From positions 1 to 45,451 of the forward strand of contig JAADFE010000071.1 of assembly GCA_013153055.1 (NCBI GenBank): a stretch of DNA of 45,451 bases, given 5' to 3'. Of the stretch, positions 10,115 through 18,210 are shown piece after piece. Source of the stretch: Campylobacterota bacterium (GTDB taxonomy: Bacteria > Campylobacterota > Campylobacteria > Campylobacterales > Sulfurovaceae). The notes beneath the pieces were generated by a model. That model had not been told where the DNA came from, made no database searches, and was given only the letters and a program-made list of their open reading frames with translations. The position numbers and the translations under genes were made by a program. Every line of letters starts with the position of its first letter. Position 1 is the stretch's first letter.

Positions 10115-11410
10115 TTATTTTTGTTTTGGTTGTTTCATATACTTCTCTAAAGAGATAAATAGACCCCAGAATTTCATAAATAGCCCTTTAAGTTTAGAGT
10201 GTTCTGTACAAAATTGTATCTCCTCTAAAACATCGGCTAATTCATTAATTCTAAGGTTACTAGCTGCTCCTTTTAGTTTATGTCCAAGTTCATGGATATT
10301 ATCCATATCTTTTTGATAGTATGATGCAAGAAGATGGTCTTTGTCATGATGAGCTTGTTCTATAAAATCTTCTACAAACTCCTCAATTAGTACAACAGGT
10401 AGATTTAACTCATCTGCTGCGATTTTTGGATTATAATTAATTGGTAGAGCAGGGGCATCCTCTAGTATAATCTTTTCAGGGTCATCACTATTTAATGGAG
10501 TATGAGTTTTTTGTTCTGTCGGTTTAGATATGATAGGCTCATCTAGTGGAGCTAAATCATCATCAAGACCTAAATCTAAATCTAGGTCTAAATCTAAATC
10601 TAAATCCATCAAATCTTTTTCTTCTTTTTTAGGAGTCTCTTTTGGAGTTATAGTCTCTTCTATCTCATCCTCTTTTATCTCAAGAGTTAACTCTTCCTCT
10701 TTTGGCATACTGCTGACAAGCTCTGTAAATCTGCTATCTAATACCTCTTCTTTCGTATCAGGGGTATCTTTGATAAAGATATCATTTGCATTAGCAGTAG
10801 GAAGAGCTTGTGATGCTTCTGTAGTTTTATTTCTGTTTTCTGTTGGTGCTTTTAGTGTGAGTAGAGCTAGTTTTGTATAGTACTCATCAATATAGTATGT
10901 TCTCTCTTCTTTAGGAAGTTTCTGAATTTTTAATAGTAATATATTTATATTAGGAATTTTGAGTGTCAAAGCTAAATTTGCAAGATTTTTGATAGCTTTG
11001 TCATCACCTGCAAAGAGTTTCTGTTCATCAATAATTGATTGGTCTATAAAACTATCAAGATATAGTTTATAATCCTCAACACTTAGACCTATCTCTTTAG
11101 AGATTTTTTCTACATCTAGGTAGATAGGATGGTAGTTTAGTTGTAGTTTACTAATCTTGTTTTTGGTCTCTATAATATTACTTAGTTTAACTACAGTGAT
11201 ATTACCCTCTTGTGTAAAAAATAGAGTTTGAGCATAGTTTGCTTTGATACTTTTATCTGGTTGTTCTATATATATTTTGTTGTTTTCAAACTTAATATTC
11301 TTATCTATACCATTTTTTATAATATCATTAAATGTTTTATATCCTAATAGCTCAATAAACTCACTATCTGCCATTATTATCTTTTTGTCTTTATTATATC
11401 CGTAATACAT
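10115..11410 (-). CDS. HPt phosphotransfer protein with PAS-like N-terminus and a second, degenerate HPt-like domain
   Basis: This 431-residue cytosolic protein ends in an HPt domain (about 330-425) with phospho-acceptor H377 in GHKLKGAASNL. Residues 1-80 look like a small PAS-type sensor half (ADSEFIELLGY). Residues about 105-165 resemble the C-terminal HPt in spacing and sequence (IGLSVEDYKLYLDSFI ... NLANLALTLKIPNI), but the His position is Asn (about N145), so this copy should not carry phosphate. An acidic linker (about 200-320) contains an LD repeat near 268-281. Its place between a PAS protein and a hybrid kinase supports a role carrying phosphate from the kinase receiver (D845) to the stand-alone regulator. 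The HPt call is firm; the degenerate copy is my own alignment by eye. Confidence 0.82.
   Translation of the reverse strand: MYYGYNKDKKIIMADSEFIELLGYKTFNDIIKNGIDKNIKFENNKIYIEQPDKSIKANYAQTLFFTQEGNITVVKLSNIIETKNKISKLQLNYHPIYLDVEKISKEIGLSVEDYKLYLDSFIDQSIIDEQKLFAGDDKAIKNLANLALTLKIPNINILLLKIQKLPKEERTYYIDEYYTKLALLTLKAPTENRNKTTEASQALPTANANDIFIKDTPDTKEEVLDSRFTELVSSMPKEEELTLEIKEDEIEETITPKETPKKEEKDLMDLDLDLDLDLDLGLDDDLAPLDEPIISKPTEQKTHTPLNSDDPEKIILEDAPALPINYNPKIAADELNLPVVLIEEFVEDFIEQAHHDKDHLLASYYQKDMDNIHELGHKLKGAASNLRINELADVLEEIQFCTEHSKLKGLFMKFWGLFISLEKYMKQPKQK
10569..10608 (-). repeat. Hexanucleotide repeat encoding a Leu-Asp run
   Basis: About six to seven copies of a 6-bp unit (CTAAAT or CTAGGT on the plus strand) encode alternating Leu and Asp in the linker of the HPt protein. 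Because the unit is six bases, slippage would change linker length without breaking the frame. Confidence 0.8.
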
Positions 11411-11430
11411 AAATTATTTACCTCTACTTT

Positions 11431-11832
11431 TTAATGATGATATTGTGCATATAGCTCAATCTCTTCTTCTATATCTATTTTAGATGCTGGTTTATGTACA
11501 ACAATGAAACCAATAACCTCATTGTTTTTATCATATTTTGGGGTGGTATGGACATTACTCCAAAAATACATACCATCTCTTCTAATATTTTTTAGTGTAC
11601 TAAACCATTTTTTTAGTCTTTTATCTGTTGACCATAATTTCTCATAGATTTCATTAGGAACATCAGGATGTTTAAATATCCTATGATTTTTGCCTATAAG
11701 CTCTTCTCTTCTAAAACCACTCACTTCTGCAAAGTTTGCATTGGCATAAGTGATGATACCATACAAATCTATCTCATATATTAAATTATTTTTATAAGTG
11801 TATTCAATATCTAGTGGTATGAGTTGATGCAC
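11431..11832 (-). CDS. Single-domain PAS protein (Aer-like)
   Basis: This 133-residue soluble protein is almost entirely one PAS domain: IDLYGIITYANANFAEVSGF, then the RREELIGKNHRIFKHPDVP segment typical of Aer-type PAS domains, and the C-terminal strands VIGFIVVHKPAS. It has no transmembrane or output domain. Aer-like PAS domains often bind FAD or other cofactors and sense redox or oxygen, but the cofactor here is not shown by sequence. It is the first gene of the phosphorelay operon, 20 nt before the HPt gene, with a strong Shine-Dalgarno (AAGGAG) before its ATG. It probably delivers a cytoplasmic signal to the relay. Confidence 0.85.
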   Translation of the reverse strand: MHQLIPLDIEYTYKNNLIYEIDLYGIITYANANFAEVSGFRREELIGKNHRIFKHPDVPNEIYEKLWSTDKRLKKWFSTLKNIRRDGMYFWSNVHTTPKYDKNNEVIGFIVVHKPASKIDIEEEIELYAQYHH

Positions 11833-11872
11833 GAGGCTCCTTTCTTTGTAATAAATCTAACAAGATAACTTT

Positions 11873-11878
11873 ATTATA
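11873..11878 (-). promoter_or_regulatory. Putative -10 box for the phosphorelay operon
   Basis: TATAAT on the minus strand, 41 nt before the PAS gene ATG, leaving a leader of about 34 nt with AAGGAG. It lies in the 170-bp gap 11833-12002, which otherwise holds only A+T-rich sequence. Confidence 0.5.
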
Positions 11879-12002
11879 AAAATGCTAAATAGTAATTTAA
11901 ATTAACCTATTTTTAAAATCTAAAGAATATATTTAAGAATATATTTACATTAATTAATAGTTAATGTTATCAAATGCAACTCAATAATTAATATTTAACA
12001 CT

Positions 12003-13814
12003 CTATGTTTTTAGTATTTTAGCAATTTTTTTGCTACTAGCAACTGAAATCTCCTCAAAAGAGGCACTATTTATAGCTTCAAATGTTCCAAAATAGTTCA
12101 ATAGTTTCTTAACAGTAGCAGGACCTATACCTTTTTTTTCTAATAGAGAGTTTTTGCTATCCTCTTTTCTCTTTTTCTTTTGATGGTATGCTATTGCAAA
12201 ACGGTGTGCTTCATCTCTTAGTCTTTGTACCCATTGGAGTCTTTTGTCTGTTGTCTTAAGCTCAAAAACACTCTCTTTTGTATATATAATATCTCTAGCA
12301 GACCCTTTAGCACGGTGAGCTTTTGCATCTAGTTTCTCTTTTGCTATTGCTATAACATCCAGATTTATACCAGCATCCTCTAGTAGCTTTAAAGCCAATT
12401 TCAAGAGAGTATCTCCTCCATCTATTACCCATAAATTAGGAGGAGATTTCTTCTCAAAATCTTCAATTCTCCGAGATAGCATCTCTCTCATTTGTGCATA
12501 TTCATCTTTTGCTTTTAGTTCATATCTTCTATAAGATGATTTATCCCACCTGTTCTCATCCCATACAACCATAGCCCCAACAGTAGCAACCCCCATCATA
12601 TGAGAGTTATCAAAGCTTTCAACTCTATAAGGGATATTAGTTAGTTCAAAAAGCTCAGCAATTTTAGGTTCTATCTTACTATCTTCTCTATTATTTAGTT
12701 TGAGTACCTCATTTGCATTAGTTATAGCTAGTTTAGTTAGTTTTGCTTTTGTCCCTTTTTGAGGATAGATTATCTCAACCTTTTTACCAAATCTCTCTTT
12801 TAGTAGTTTCTCTATCTCATCTTTGGCACTAAATTGGTGTGCAACTAGAATAGTTTTGACAACTTGTGGTGACTCTTGGGTATAAAACTCCAATAGAGAC
12901 TGTTTATAAGCCTCATCTTCATCATATATATCATGATTTCTAAATATAGAAAAATCTGATGATATAATCTTGCCATGACGCATAAATAGTTTGACTATAA
13001 CCCCTTTGGTTTTACCATTGACAATAGCAAAAATATCCAAATCCTCCTCTTTTGCTAAGTCAATATTGGAGTTGATAGTTAGAGCTTCTATCGTTTTTAT
13101 ATTGTCTCTTAGAACCATGGCTTCTTCAAATCTCTCCTGAGATGATAGTTTTAGCATCTTCTCTTGTAATATTTTAGTAAGTATATCTCGTTTTAATAGA
13201 GCCTCTTTTGCTCTATCTATAATCTTTTGATACTCATCTGTAGATATTTTCCCCTCACATGGGGCTAGACATTTACCTATTTGATAAAATAGACAAGCCT
13301 TTTTTTCTCTGAGACAAGATTTCTTTTGTACTAGTGGAAATACCTCATATAGAGTATATAATAGAACCTTGCCACCATTGGGAAAAGGACCATAATATGA
13401 TATGTTTTTACCTTTTATAATCTTTCTAGTGAGTTCAAATCTAGGAAAATCGAGAGACTCATCTATATAGATATATGGGTATGTCTTATCATCTCTCAGG
13501 AGTATATTATATCTAGGTTTGAGCTGTTTAATTAGAGAGTTTTCCAAAATGAGAGCATCATTTTCACTATCTACAACTATATAATCCAATCTATAAGCCT
13601 GTTGTAACATCTTGCTAATTCTAGCACCTAAATTTGGATTGGGATGTAGAGATGGAGTAAATCTCCAATAGCTTTTAACTCTATTTTTTAGATTTTTGGC
13701 TTTGCCTATATATAGCAGTCTATTATTTTTATCAAAATATTGATAGACCCCTGCTGTAGTTGGTAGATTTTGGATTGTTTTTACTATTTGATTATAGTTA
13801 TTTGTATTATTCAT
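12003..13814 (-). CDS. uvrC: Excinuclease ABC subunit C
   Basis: UvrC makes both incisions in nucleotide excision repair with UvrA and UvrB. The 603-residue product has an N-terminal GIY-YIG nuclease domain (TTAGVYQYFD, LLYIGKAKNLKNRVKSYW), a Cys-rich region (CLFYQIGKCLAPCEG), a UVR motif (QERFEEAMVLRDNI), the RNase H-like C-terminal nuclease (ESFDNSHMMG, VIDGGDTLL) and a C-terminal helix-hairpin-helix (LEKKGIGPATVKKLLNYFGTF). Length is normal. I chose the ATG at 13814, which has GGAG upstream and overlaps the preceding gene by 8 nt. An in-frame ATG at 13886 would add 24 residues with no family counterpart. It is the last gene of the operon starting at 18210. Confidence 0.97.
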   Translation of the reverse strand: MNNTNNYNQIVKTIQNLPTTAGVYQYFDKNNRLLYIGKAKNLKNRVKSYWRFTPSLHPNPNLGARISKMLQQAYRLDYIVVDSENDALILENSLIKQLKPRYNILLRDDKTYPYIYIDESLDFPRFELTRKIIKGKNISYYGPFPNGGKVLLYTLYEVFPLVQKKSCLREKKACLFYQIGKCLAPCEGKISTDEYQKIIDRAKEALLKRDILTKILQEKMLKLSSQERFEEAMVLRDNIKTIEALTINSNIDLAKEEDLDIFAIVNGKTKGVIVKLFMRHGKIISSDFSIFRNHDIYDEDEAYKQSLLEFYTQESPQVVKTILVAHQFSAKDEIEKLLKERFGKKVEIIYPQKGTKAKLTKLAITNANEVLKLNNREDSKIEPKIAELFELTNIPYRVESFDNSHMMGVATVGAMVVWDENRWDKSSYRRYELKAKDEYAQMREMLSRRIEDFEKKSPPNLWVIDGGDTLLKLALKLLEDAGINLDVIAIAKEKLDAKAHRAKGSARDIIYTKESVFELKTTDKRLQWVQRLRDEAHRFAIAYHQKKKRKEDSKNSLLEKKGIGPATVKKLLNYFGTFEAINSASFEEISVASSKKIAKILKT

Positions 13815-15324
13815 ACCAATGGCTCCATCCATCATTATAGTATTTGATAAGTTTATGGCTACTAAGTTTATTTGCTTCAACTTCAATCTTATCTATATCA
13901 GGAGGAAAGATTATCATTCTTTTCCAAATATTATTATTAGTTAAATATTTTAATCCTTTTAGAGGAGTTATATCTATATTTTTTAGAGGTATATTTGAAG
14001 AGAGGACAAATCCCCACTCTCCAAAGCTTGGGATATAAAGATGATATGGCAATATATGTAGTTTTGTAACTTCTATCGATTTGGCTATTGCCCAAAAAGC
14101 TTTTCTTGAGAACATTGGAGAGTTGGCTTGTGTTACCATTGCTCCATATCTTGAGAGATGAGATTTAAGCAAGTGATAAAAAGTAACACTATATAAACGA
14201 CTTAGAGAGATACTATTTGGGTCTGGCAAATCTATAATAATGACATCATAAAGCTCTTTTGAATTTTCCAAAAATTTCCACGCATCTTTATTTACTACTG
14301 TTACTTTTGGATTGTCAAAAGAGTGATGATTTAGCTCACTTAGTTTTGGATGGGTTCTAAATAGAGTAGTTACAGCAGGGTCTAAATCAACTAAGGTTAC
14401 TTTGCCTATATCTTGATATTTTAGTATCTCTCTAAGTGCCAATCCATCTCCACCACCGATAACTAATATATTTTGATGACTCTTTGCTGTTTGCATTACT
14501 GGGTGAACTAAGGATTCATGATAGCGATACTCATCTATAGTATCAAACTGTATAGCACCATTGATATAAAACTGTATTCTACCATTTATGGAGGTAACTA
14601 TGAGTTTTTGATATGGTGTCTGTTTTGAGTAGATAATACTATTTTTATAGAGCTTGTTCTCTATCATAGATGTTAGGGTATTTGATTTGATAAATCCTAG
14701 TATCAAAATAGCACCTATAACTATGATAGCTACTAGATATTTTTTCCCTAGTCTATCTCTAAATATACTCCAAGCCATAGCTCCTACAAATAGATTGAGT
14801 CCACCAAAGAGAAAAGCTGTTTGCATAAGTCCAAGTTGAGGTACTAAAACCAAAGGAAAAAGTAAAGAAGCAAACAAAGCCCCTATATAATCAAGAGTAA
14901 ATACATTTGATATATTGGTCTTTAGAGAGAAACTCTCTTTTAGTATGCGAATAATTAGAGGTATCTCAAATCCCAACATACTACCAATACCAATAGTAAC
15001 AAGATATAAAAAAGCCTCATAGTTTTTGATATAAGCAAAAGCAAAAAATAGAATAAAAGCAGAAAAACCACCCAGTAGAGCTATTGCAAACTGCAAAATC
15101 ACAAAGGCTCTCTCTAAATCTCTATCTATAAAACGAGATAACCAAGCCCCAATTCCCATAGATGACATAAAAAGCCCAATAACTAAAGAGAAGTGATAGA
15201 CCGAGTCTCCAAGTAGATATGAAGAGAGTGTACCATTGAGTAGTTCATATACTAAGCCACTAATGGCTATGAGAAAAGTTCCAAAAAGTAGAGATATCTC
15301 TTTTGTTTTTGTTGGTTGTTTCAT
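13807..15324 (-). CDS. Membrane-fused spermidine-synthase-like (polyamine aminopropyltransferase) protein
   Basis: This 505-residue protein has about seven TM helices (res 10-215) followed by a SAM-fold aminopropyltransferase-like domain (about 230-450). Hallmarks are DEYRYHESLVHP (264-275), the glycine-rich VIGGGDG (288-294), LVDLDP (311-316) and IIDLPDPNS. Soluble SpeE transfers aminopropyl from decarboxylated SAM to putrescine; membrane-fused homologues are widespread but their true substrate is uncertain. No SAM decarboxylase gene is in this window. The ATG overlaps the DUF350 stop (ATGA) and its 3' end overlaps uvrC, so it is in the same transcript as the DUF4178/DUF350 genes, which suggests a joint membrane function. 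Confidence 0.85.
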   Translation of the reverse strand: MKQPTKTKEISLLFGTFLIAISGLVYELLNGTLSSYLLGDSVYHFSLVIGLFMSSMGIGAWLSRFIDRDLERAFVILQFAIALLGGFSAFILFFAFAYIKNYEAFLYLVTIGIGSMLGFEIPLIIRILKESFSLKTNISNVFTLDYIGALFASLLFPLVLVPQLGLMQTAFLFGGLNLFVGAMAWSIFRDRLGKKYLVAIIVIGAILILGFIKSNTLTSMIENKLYKNSIIYSKQTPYQKLIVTSINGRIQFYINGAIQFDTIDEYRYHESLVHPVMQTAKSHQNILVIGGGDGLALREILKYQDIGKVTLVDLDPAVTTLFRTHPKLSELNHHSFDNPKVTVVNKDAWKFLENSKELYDVIIIDLPDPNSISLSRLYSVTFYHLLKSHLSRYGAMVTQANSPMFSRKAFWAIAKSIEVTKLHILPYHLYIPSFGEWGFVLSSNIPLKNIDITPLKGLKYLTNNNIWKRMIIFPPDIDKIEVEANKLSSHKLIKYYNDGWSHWYE

Positions 15325-15518
15325 CTAATAGCCGAAGATATTATCATACCAAGTGATGCTATAATAGATGCTAAAACAATAGCCAAAGCTATATTTCCCT
15401 CTTCTGTTATCTTTTTTGTGATTGAGTATTTTGTTACTACCTCTAATATTATAAGTGCTATTATAAATACACCTAGTCCTATTCCTGCGTATAAAAGTGT
15501 TTCCATAATTCCTGTCAT
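15321..15518 (-). CDS. DUF350 small membrane protein
   Basis: The 65-residue protein is two TM helices (about 7-27 and 43-63) with a short charged loop (TKYSITKKITEEGN), matching one DUF350 repeat; many DUF350 proteins have two such units, so this is a half-size form. A strong Shine-Dalgarno AGGAG precedes the ATG. It overlaps the membrane spermidine-synthase gene by 4 nt. DUF350 has no established biochemical function. Its co-occurrence with DUF4178 and spermidine-synthase-like genes is known from other genomes. Confidence 0.8.
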   Translation of the reverse strand: MTGIMETLLYAGIGLGVFIIALIILEVVTKYSITKKITEEGNIALAIVLASIIASLGMIISSAIR

Positions 15519-15536
15519 ATTTTTCTCCTAAAAAAA

Positions 15537-15722
15537 TTATTTTCCATAGCTATATCCCCCACTAGTTCCACTACTCCAACTACTTCCTGATGAGTGAGTA
15601 CGGATACTATGAGAAGTTGATGGTTCTATCGATTTTACCCCTTGGAGTCCTGTTCCATTATAGGTCATATATCCACTCCATAATGTTAGTGAACTAAATA
15701 TTATCAATACTATCTTAGTCAT
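15537..15722 (-). CDS. Small membrane/exported protein with Ser/Gly-rich tail
   Basis: This 61-residue protein has one hydrophobic N-terminal segment (MTKIVLIIFSSLTLWSGYMT) that could be a signal peptide or membrane anchor, then a tail rich in Ser, Gly and Tyr (SSGSSWSSGTSGGYSYGK). It is preceded by GGAGGAGAGGG and overlaps the end of the DUF4178 gene by 8 nt, so it is probably real and co-translated. I do not recognise a family. In this operon it may be a small partner of the DUF350/DUF4178 membrane proteins. Confidence 0.65.
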   Translation of the reverse strand: MTKIVLIIFSSLTLWSGYMTYNGTGLQGVKSIEPSTSHSIRTHSSGSSWSSGTSGGYSYGK

Positions 15723-17040
15723 CCCTCTCCTCCTTTTGGAAAAAGAAAGAGTAGCCCATAACTAAAATAATCACTACAGTAAAAAAGTCCATATAGATAA
15801 GCATTACTCCTAGAAGTATTGCCCCAAATATAGCTCCCATAACCTTACTGGTTGAGACATTAACATCTATCAAAGAGGAGTATATCAAAAATAGCAATAC
15901 AGCTATAAATAGTGGCAAGATATATATAAGTCTAATGCTATTTTGAGCAACTGTTATATATATAGAGTTACTAATTGATAGGTCTAATTTTTCTATTTTC
16001 ATCGTATAGATACCTCTATCTAGCTTTAGATAGATATCAACTCCTTTTGCTCTTCTGTTCCAACTATTACCTAGGTTTTGTTTGATAAAATAGACTTTAT
16101 CTTTATCTATCTCAAATATTTTTTTGTAATTTTTTAAAATAGTAATTTTATATCCATTTAATATCTCATGAGTTGGACTATCTATATGAATATGAGTTAA
16201 AAATGCATCACTATCTATATGAAAAGTGGTCTCTTTGTTAATATTGACTCTATCTTTTAGTACTATATTTTCATTAAAAGATAGTATTATCATTATCAAC
16301 AAAGTTATGAAAATTGCTACAATACCATAAAATGCCAAAGGTTTTTTCTCTTCAAATTCCTCTTTAAATTTTTCATCTATGGATAGCTTTTTAATATACT
16401 GTTCGCTCTCTTTGACATCAAAACTATCATATACACTTCTAGCATCTAGCTTTTTATTATAATAGACCTCTAGTTCATTGTTACTCTTTTCTATGGAGAT
16501 ACTCTGACCTCTAACTCCTTTGTAGTCCCAACATTTTATTTTGTCTCCATATTTGGCGATATAGTTTAACTCTCCTTGAACAAAATCTATAACACTATAG
16601 TAACTCTCCTCTTTTAATATATAGTGACCACCTCTAAAAAAGAGGGTTTGGCTCTCCTCTTTTTGCCATTTTCGTAAATCTAAATCTCTAACTCTTCTTG
16701 ATAGAAAAACCTCTCCATCTTCATAAACTAACCAAGCATATCCATATAGAGGAGAAAATAGTAAAAATTCACTCCATCTATATAGAATATCTTGATAATC
16801 TTTATATACAATCCAGCCGATAATAGTCCATTCCACACCATCGATTTTCCCTTTCATTCCAACTTTAAAAGGGGATGGTGGTATAGCTATATTTTTAAAT
16901 TTAGATAGGATTTTGTAGTTGTTATTTAAATCTATTACACTTTTACAGTAAGCACAAGTAACACTCTGGACTCTACCACCACCAAGCAGACTAAGAGGTG
17001 CGTTACAGTTTGGACACTTGATGCTATAGATTTTGCTCAC
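15715..17040 (-). CDS. Zinc-ribbon DUF4178 membrane protein
   Basis: The 441-residue product starts with a zinc ribbon (C9/C12 and C29/C32: CPNC ... CAYC), followed by a DUF4178 beta-rich domain (about 60-190; motifs VEWTIIGWIVYKD, EFLLFSPLYGYAWL), a TM helix near 237-256, an extracytoplasmic beta domain, and two or three TM helices at 365-435. The start is GTG at 17040, overlapping the TGA of the preceding DUF4178 gene (GTGA). DUF4178 has no known enzymatic role. With DUF350 and the membrane aminopropyltransferase homologue it forms a recurrent set. The ribbon may bind nucleic acid or protein. Confidence 0.8.
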   Translation of the reverse strand: MSKIYSIKCPNCNAPLSLLGGGRVQSVTCAYCKSVIDLNNNYKILSKFKNIAIPPSPFKVGMKGKIDGVEWTIIGWIVYKDYQDILYRWSEFLLFSPLYGYAWLVYEDGEVFLSRRVRDLDLRKWQKEESQTLFFRGGHYILKEESYYSVIDFVQGELNYIAKYGDKIKCWDYKGVRGQSISIEKSNNELEVYYNKKLDARSVYDSFDVKESEQYIKKLSIDEKFKEEFEEKKPLAFYGIVAIFITLLIMIILSFNENIVLKDRVNINKETTFHIDSDAFLTHIHIDSPTHEILNGYKITILKNYKKIFEIDKDKVYFIKQNLGNSWNRRAKGVDIYLKLDRGIYTMKIEKLDLSISNSIYITVAQNSIRLIYILPLFIAVLLFLIYSSLIDVNVSTSKVMGAIFGAILLGVMLIYMDFFTVVIILVMGYSFFFQKEERDD

Positions 17041-17780
17041 TCATATACTCCACTAATAGAAAATGGGTCAATCCACTCGCCTACATATGTACTTTTTTTA
17101 TTATCGACAAACTCGACTGTGACTAATGATGCTCCACCTTTTGATAGGTGTGCGTATTTGTGAGTATCTCCTATTTTTACAATTTTTGGTAACTCTCCCT
17201 CAAAACCTACACACTCTCCTGTGCCAAGTTCGGTTACTATATATTTACCATACTCTTTTCCCACTACCAACTCATCAAAAGAGCTAAAAGGCAAAGGGAT
17301 ATTCATAGGCTTTTCAAGTGCAAAATCCCCCTCATCAATACTGAGCCAATACTCTCTACTATCTTCACCTTTTAAAAACCACTCTTCCCAAAATCCTCTA
17401 CCATAGCTATATCTAATCTTACCTAGAGGCATATATGATTTTTTCTCTATGATAATAGGCTCTGAGATTTTGATAAGTGAAGGCTCAGGAGATAGAGTTG
17501 AGGCTTTCCCTATGAGTTTGACACCATCATCTTCTAAAAATATAGAAGATTTACAAGATGGACACTCTACTAGTTTTGTCCATCTGAAATAGATAGGTAG
17601 CTCATCTCCACACTGTGGGCAGTTGATGGTTTTTATAGCTTTTGTATCATAGAGTGGTTTTATAGTTTTGCCTTTTGTTAAAGTTTTGGAAACGGAGACT
17701 TCAGTCCCGAAAAGAGCGAAGCTGAAGCTATTAATTCCTAAGTCTATTTTTTTGAGACAATTATACTCAGTTTTTTTTAA
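17037..17780 (-). CDS. Zinc-ribbon DUF4178 protein with damaged or non-canonical 5' end
   Basis: The C-terminal 131 codons from an ATG at 17432 encode a DUF4178 domain (RGFWEEWFLKGEDSREYWLS). The frame stays open upstream to 17780 and there encodes a clear zinc ribbon (NCPQCGDELPIYFRW ... CPSCKSS) like that of the next gene, so the ATG at 17432 would cut off a real domain. No ATG, GTG or TTG exists in frame between 17780 and the ribbon. That stretch includes a GC-rich inverted repeat (17692-17730). Either translation starts at a rare codon (ATT/ATA), or the 5' end was replaced and the gene is a remnant. It ends in a 4-nt overlap with the second DUF4178 gene. Confidence 0.6.
   Translation of the reverse strand, partial: LKKTEYNCLKKIDLGINSFSFALFGTEVSVSKTLTKGKTIKPLYDTKAIKTINCPQCGDELPIYFRWTKLVECPSCKSSIFLEDDGVKLIGKASTLSPEPSLIKISEPIIIEKKSYMPLGKIRYSYGRGFWEEWFLKGEDSREYWLSIDEGDFALEKPMNIPLPFSSFDELVVGKEYGKYIVTELGTGECVGFEGELPKIVKIGDTHKYAHLSKGGASLVTVEFVDNKKSTYVGEWIDPFSISGVYE
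17692..17730. repeat. GC-rich REP-like inverted repeat at the 5' end of the DUF4178 gene
   Basis: Roughly 40 bp with about half G+C in an A+T-rich area. It contains GGAGACT/AGTCCC arms and a second pair CTTCAG ... CTGAAG, so it can fold as overlapping hairpins. It sits where the start of the zinc-ribbon/DUF4178 gene would be expected. It differs in sequence from the REPs at 42964-44202. Confidence 0.5.
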
Positions 17781-18210
17781 TCATGCTTTTAATTTTTTTA
17801 AAAGCTTCTTGTAAATCTTCATCTTTGCACTCTATCTCAAAATCTCCTGATGCCATCTCACTATAATATGGGATAGTTTGCTCTTTTTTTTCATCTTGGA
17901 TTATAGTTTTAAATTTTGAGTTAAAGAAAACTACCTTGTTGGCTACCAAAAAGTTACATCTCTCATCTTGCTTTCTCAAAAGGCTTAATATACTCTTTAA
18001 TAAATCTTTATTATAATTGAGTTCCATTTTGTATCCAGGGTGTCGTAGAGCTACAAATAGCGTATTTTGTCTTATATATACAAATGCTATTGCTTTTTGA
18101 AACTTGGGGCTTAATAGAGATATAAACTTCTGATAGCAATAGTGGCTCTGAAGTGATTTAAACTCAGGTAGGTGTAGTATATGCGAAAGTATCGTATTAG
18201 CTTTTTTCAT
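17767..18210 (-). CDS. DUF721 protein (DciA-like)
   Basis: The 147-residue protein resembles the DUF721 family as found in Campylobacterota (ANTILSHILHLPEFKSL, FQKAIAFVYIRQNTLFVAL, HPGYKMELNYNKDLL). DUF721 includes DciA, the ancestral loader of the replicative helicase, and an equivalent role is inferred, not shown. It is the first gene of the minus-strand operon running to uvrC. A TATAAT lies only 6 nt before the ATG, which predicts a leaderless transcript. Its first 30 nt overlap, antisense, the start of the small lipoprotein gene on the plus strand. Confidence 0.75.
   Translation of the reverse strand: MKKANTILSHILHLPEFKSLQSHYCYQKFISLLSPKFQKAIAFVYIRQNTLFVALRHPGYKMELNYNKDLLKSILSLLRKQDERCNFLVANKVVFFNSKFKTIIQDEKKEQTIPYYSEMASGDFEIECKDEDLQEAFKKIKSMIKKN

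Noticed and set aside
10569-10608. Phase-variable repeat switching the HPt gene on and off
   Set aside because: The unit is six bases, so gain or loss keeps the frame and only changes linker length.
17037-17432. Complete 131-aa DUF4178 gene starting at ATG 17432
   Set aside because: The same frame encodes a well-formed zinc ribbon just upstream, matching the neighbouring paralogue, so this ATG is internal.
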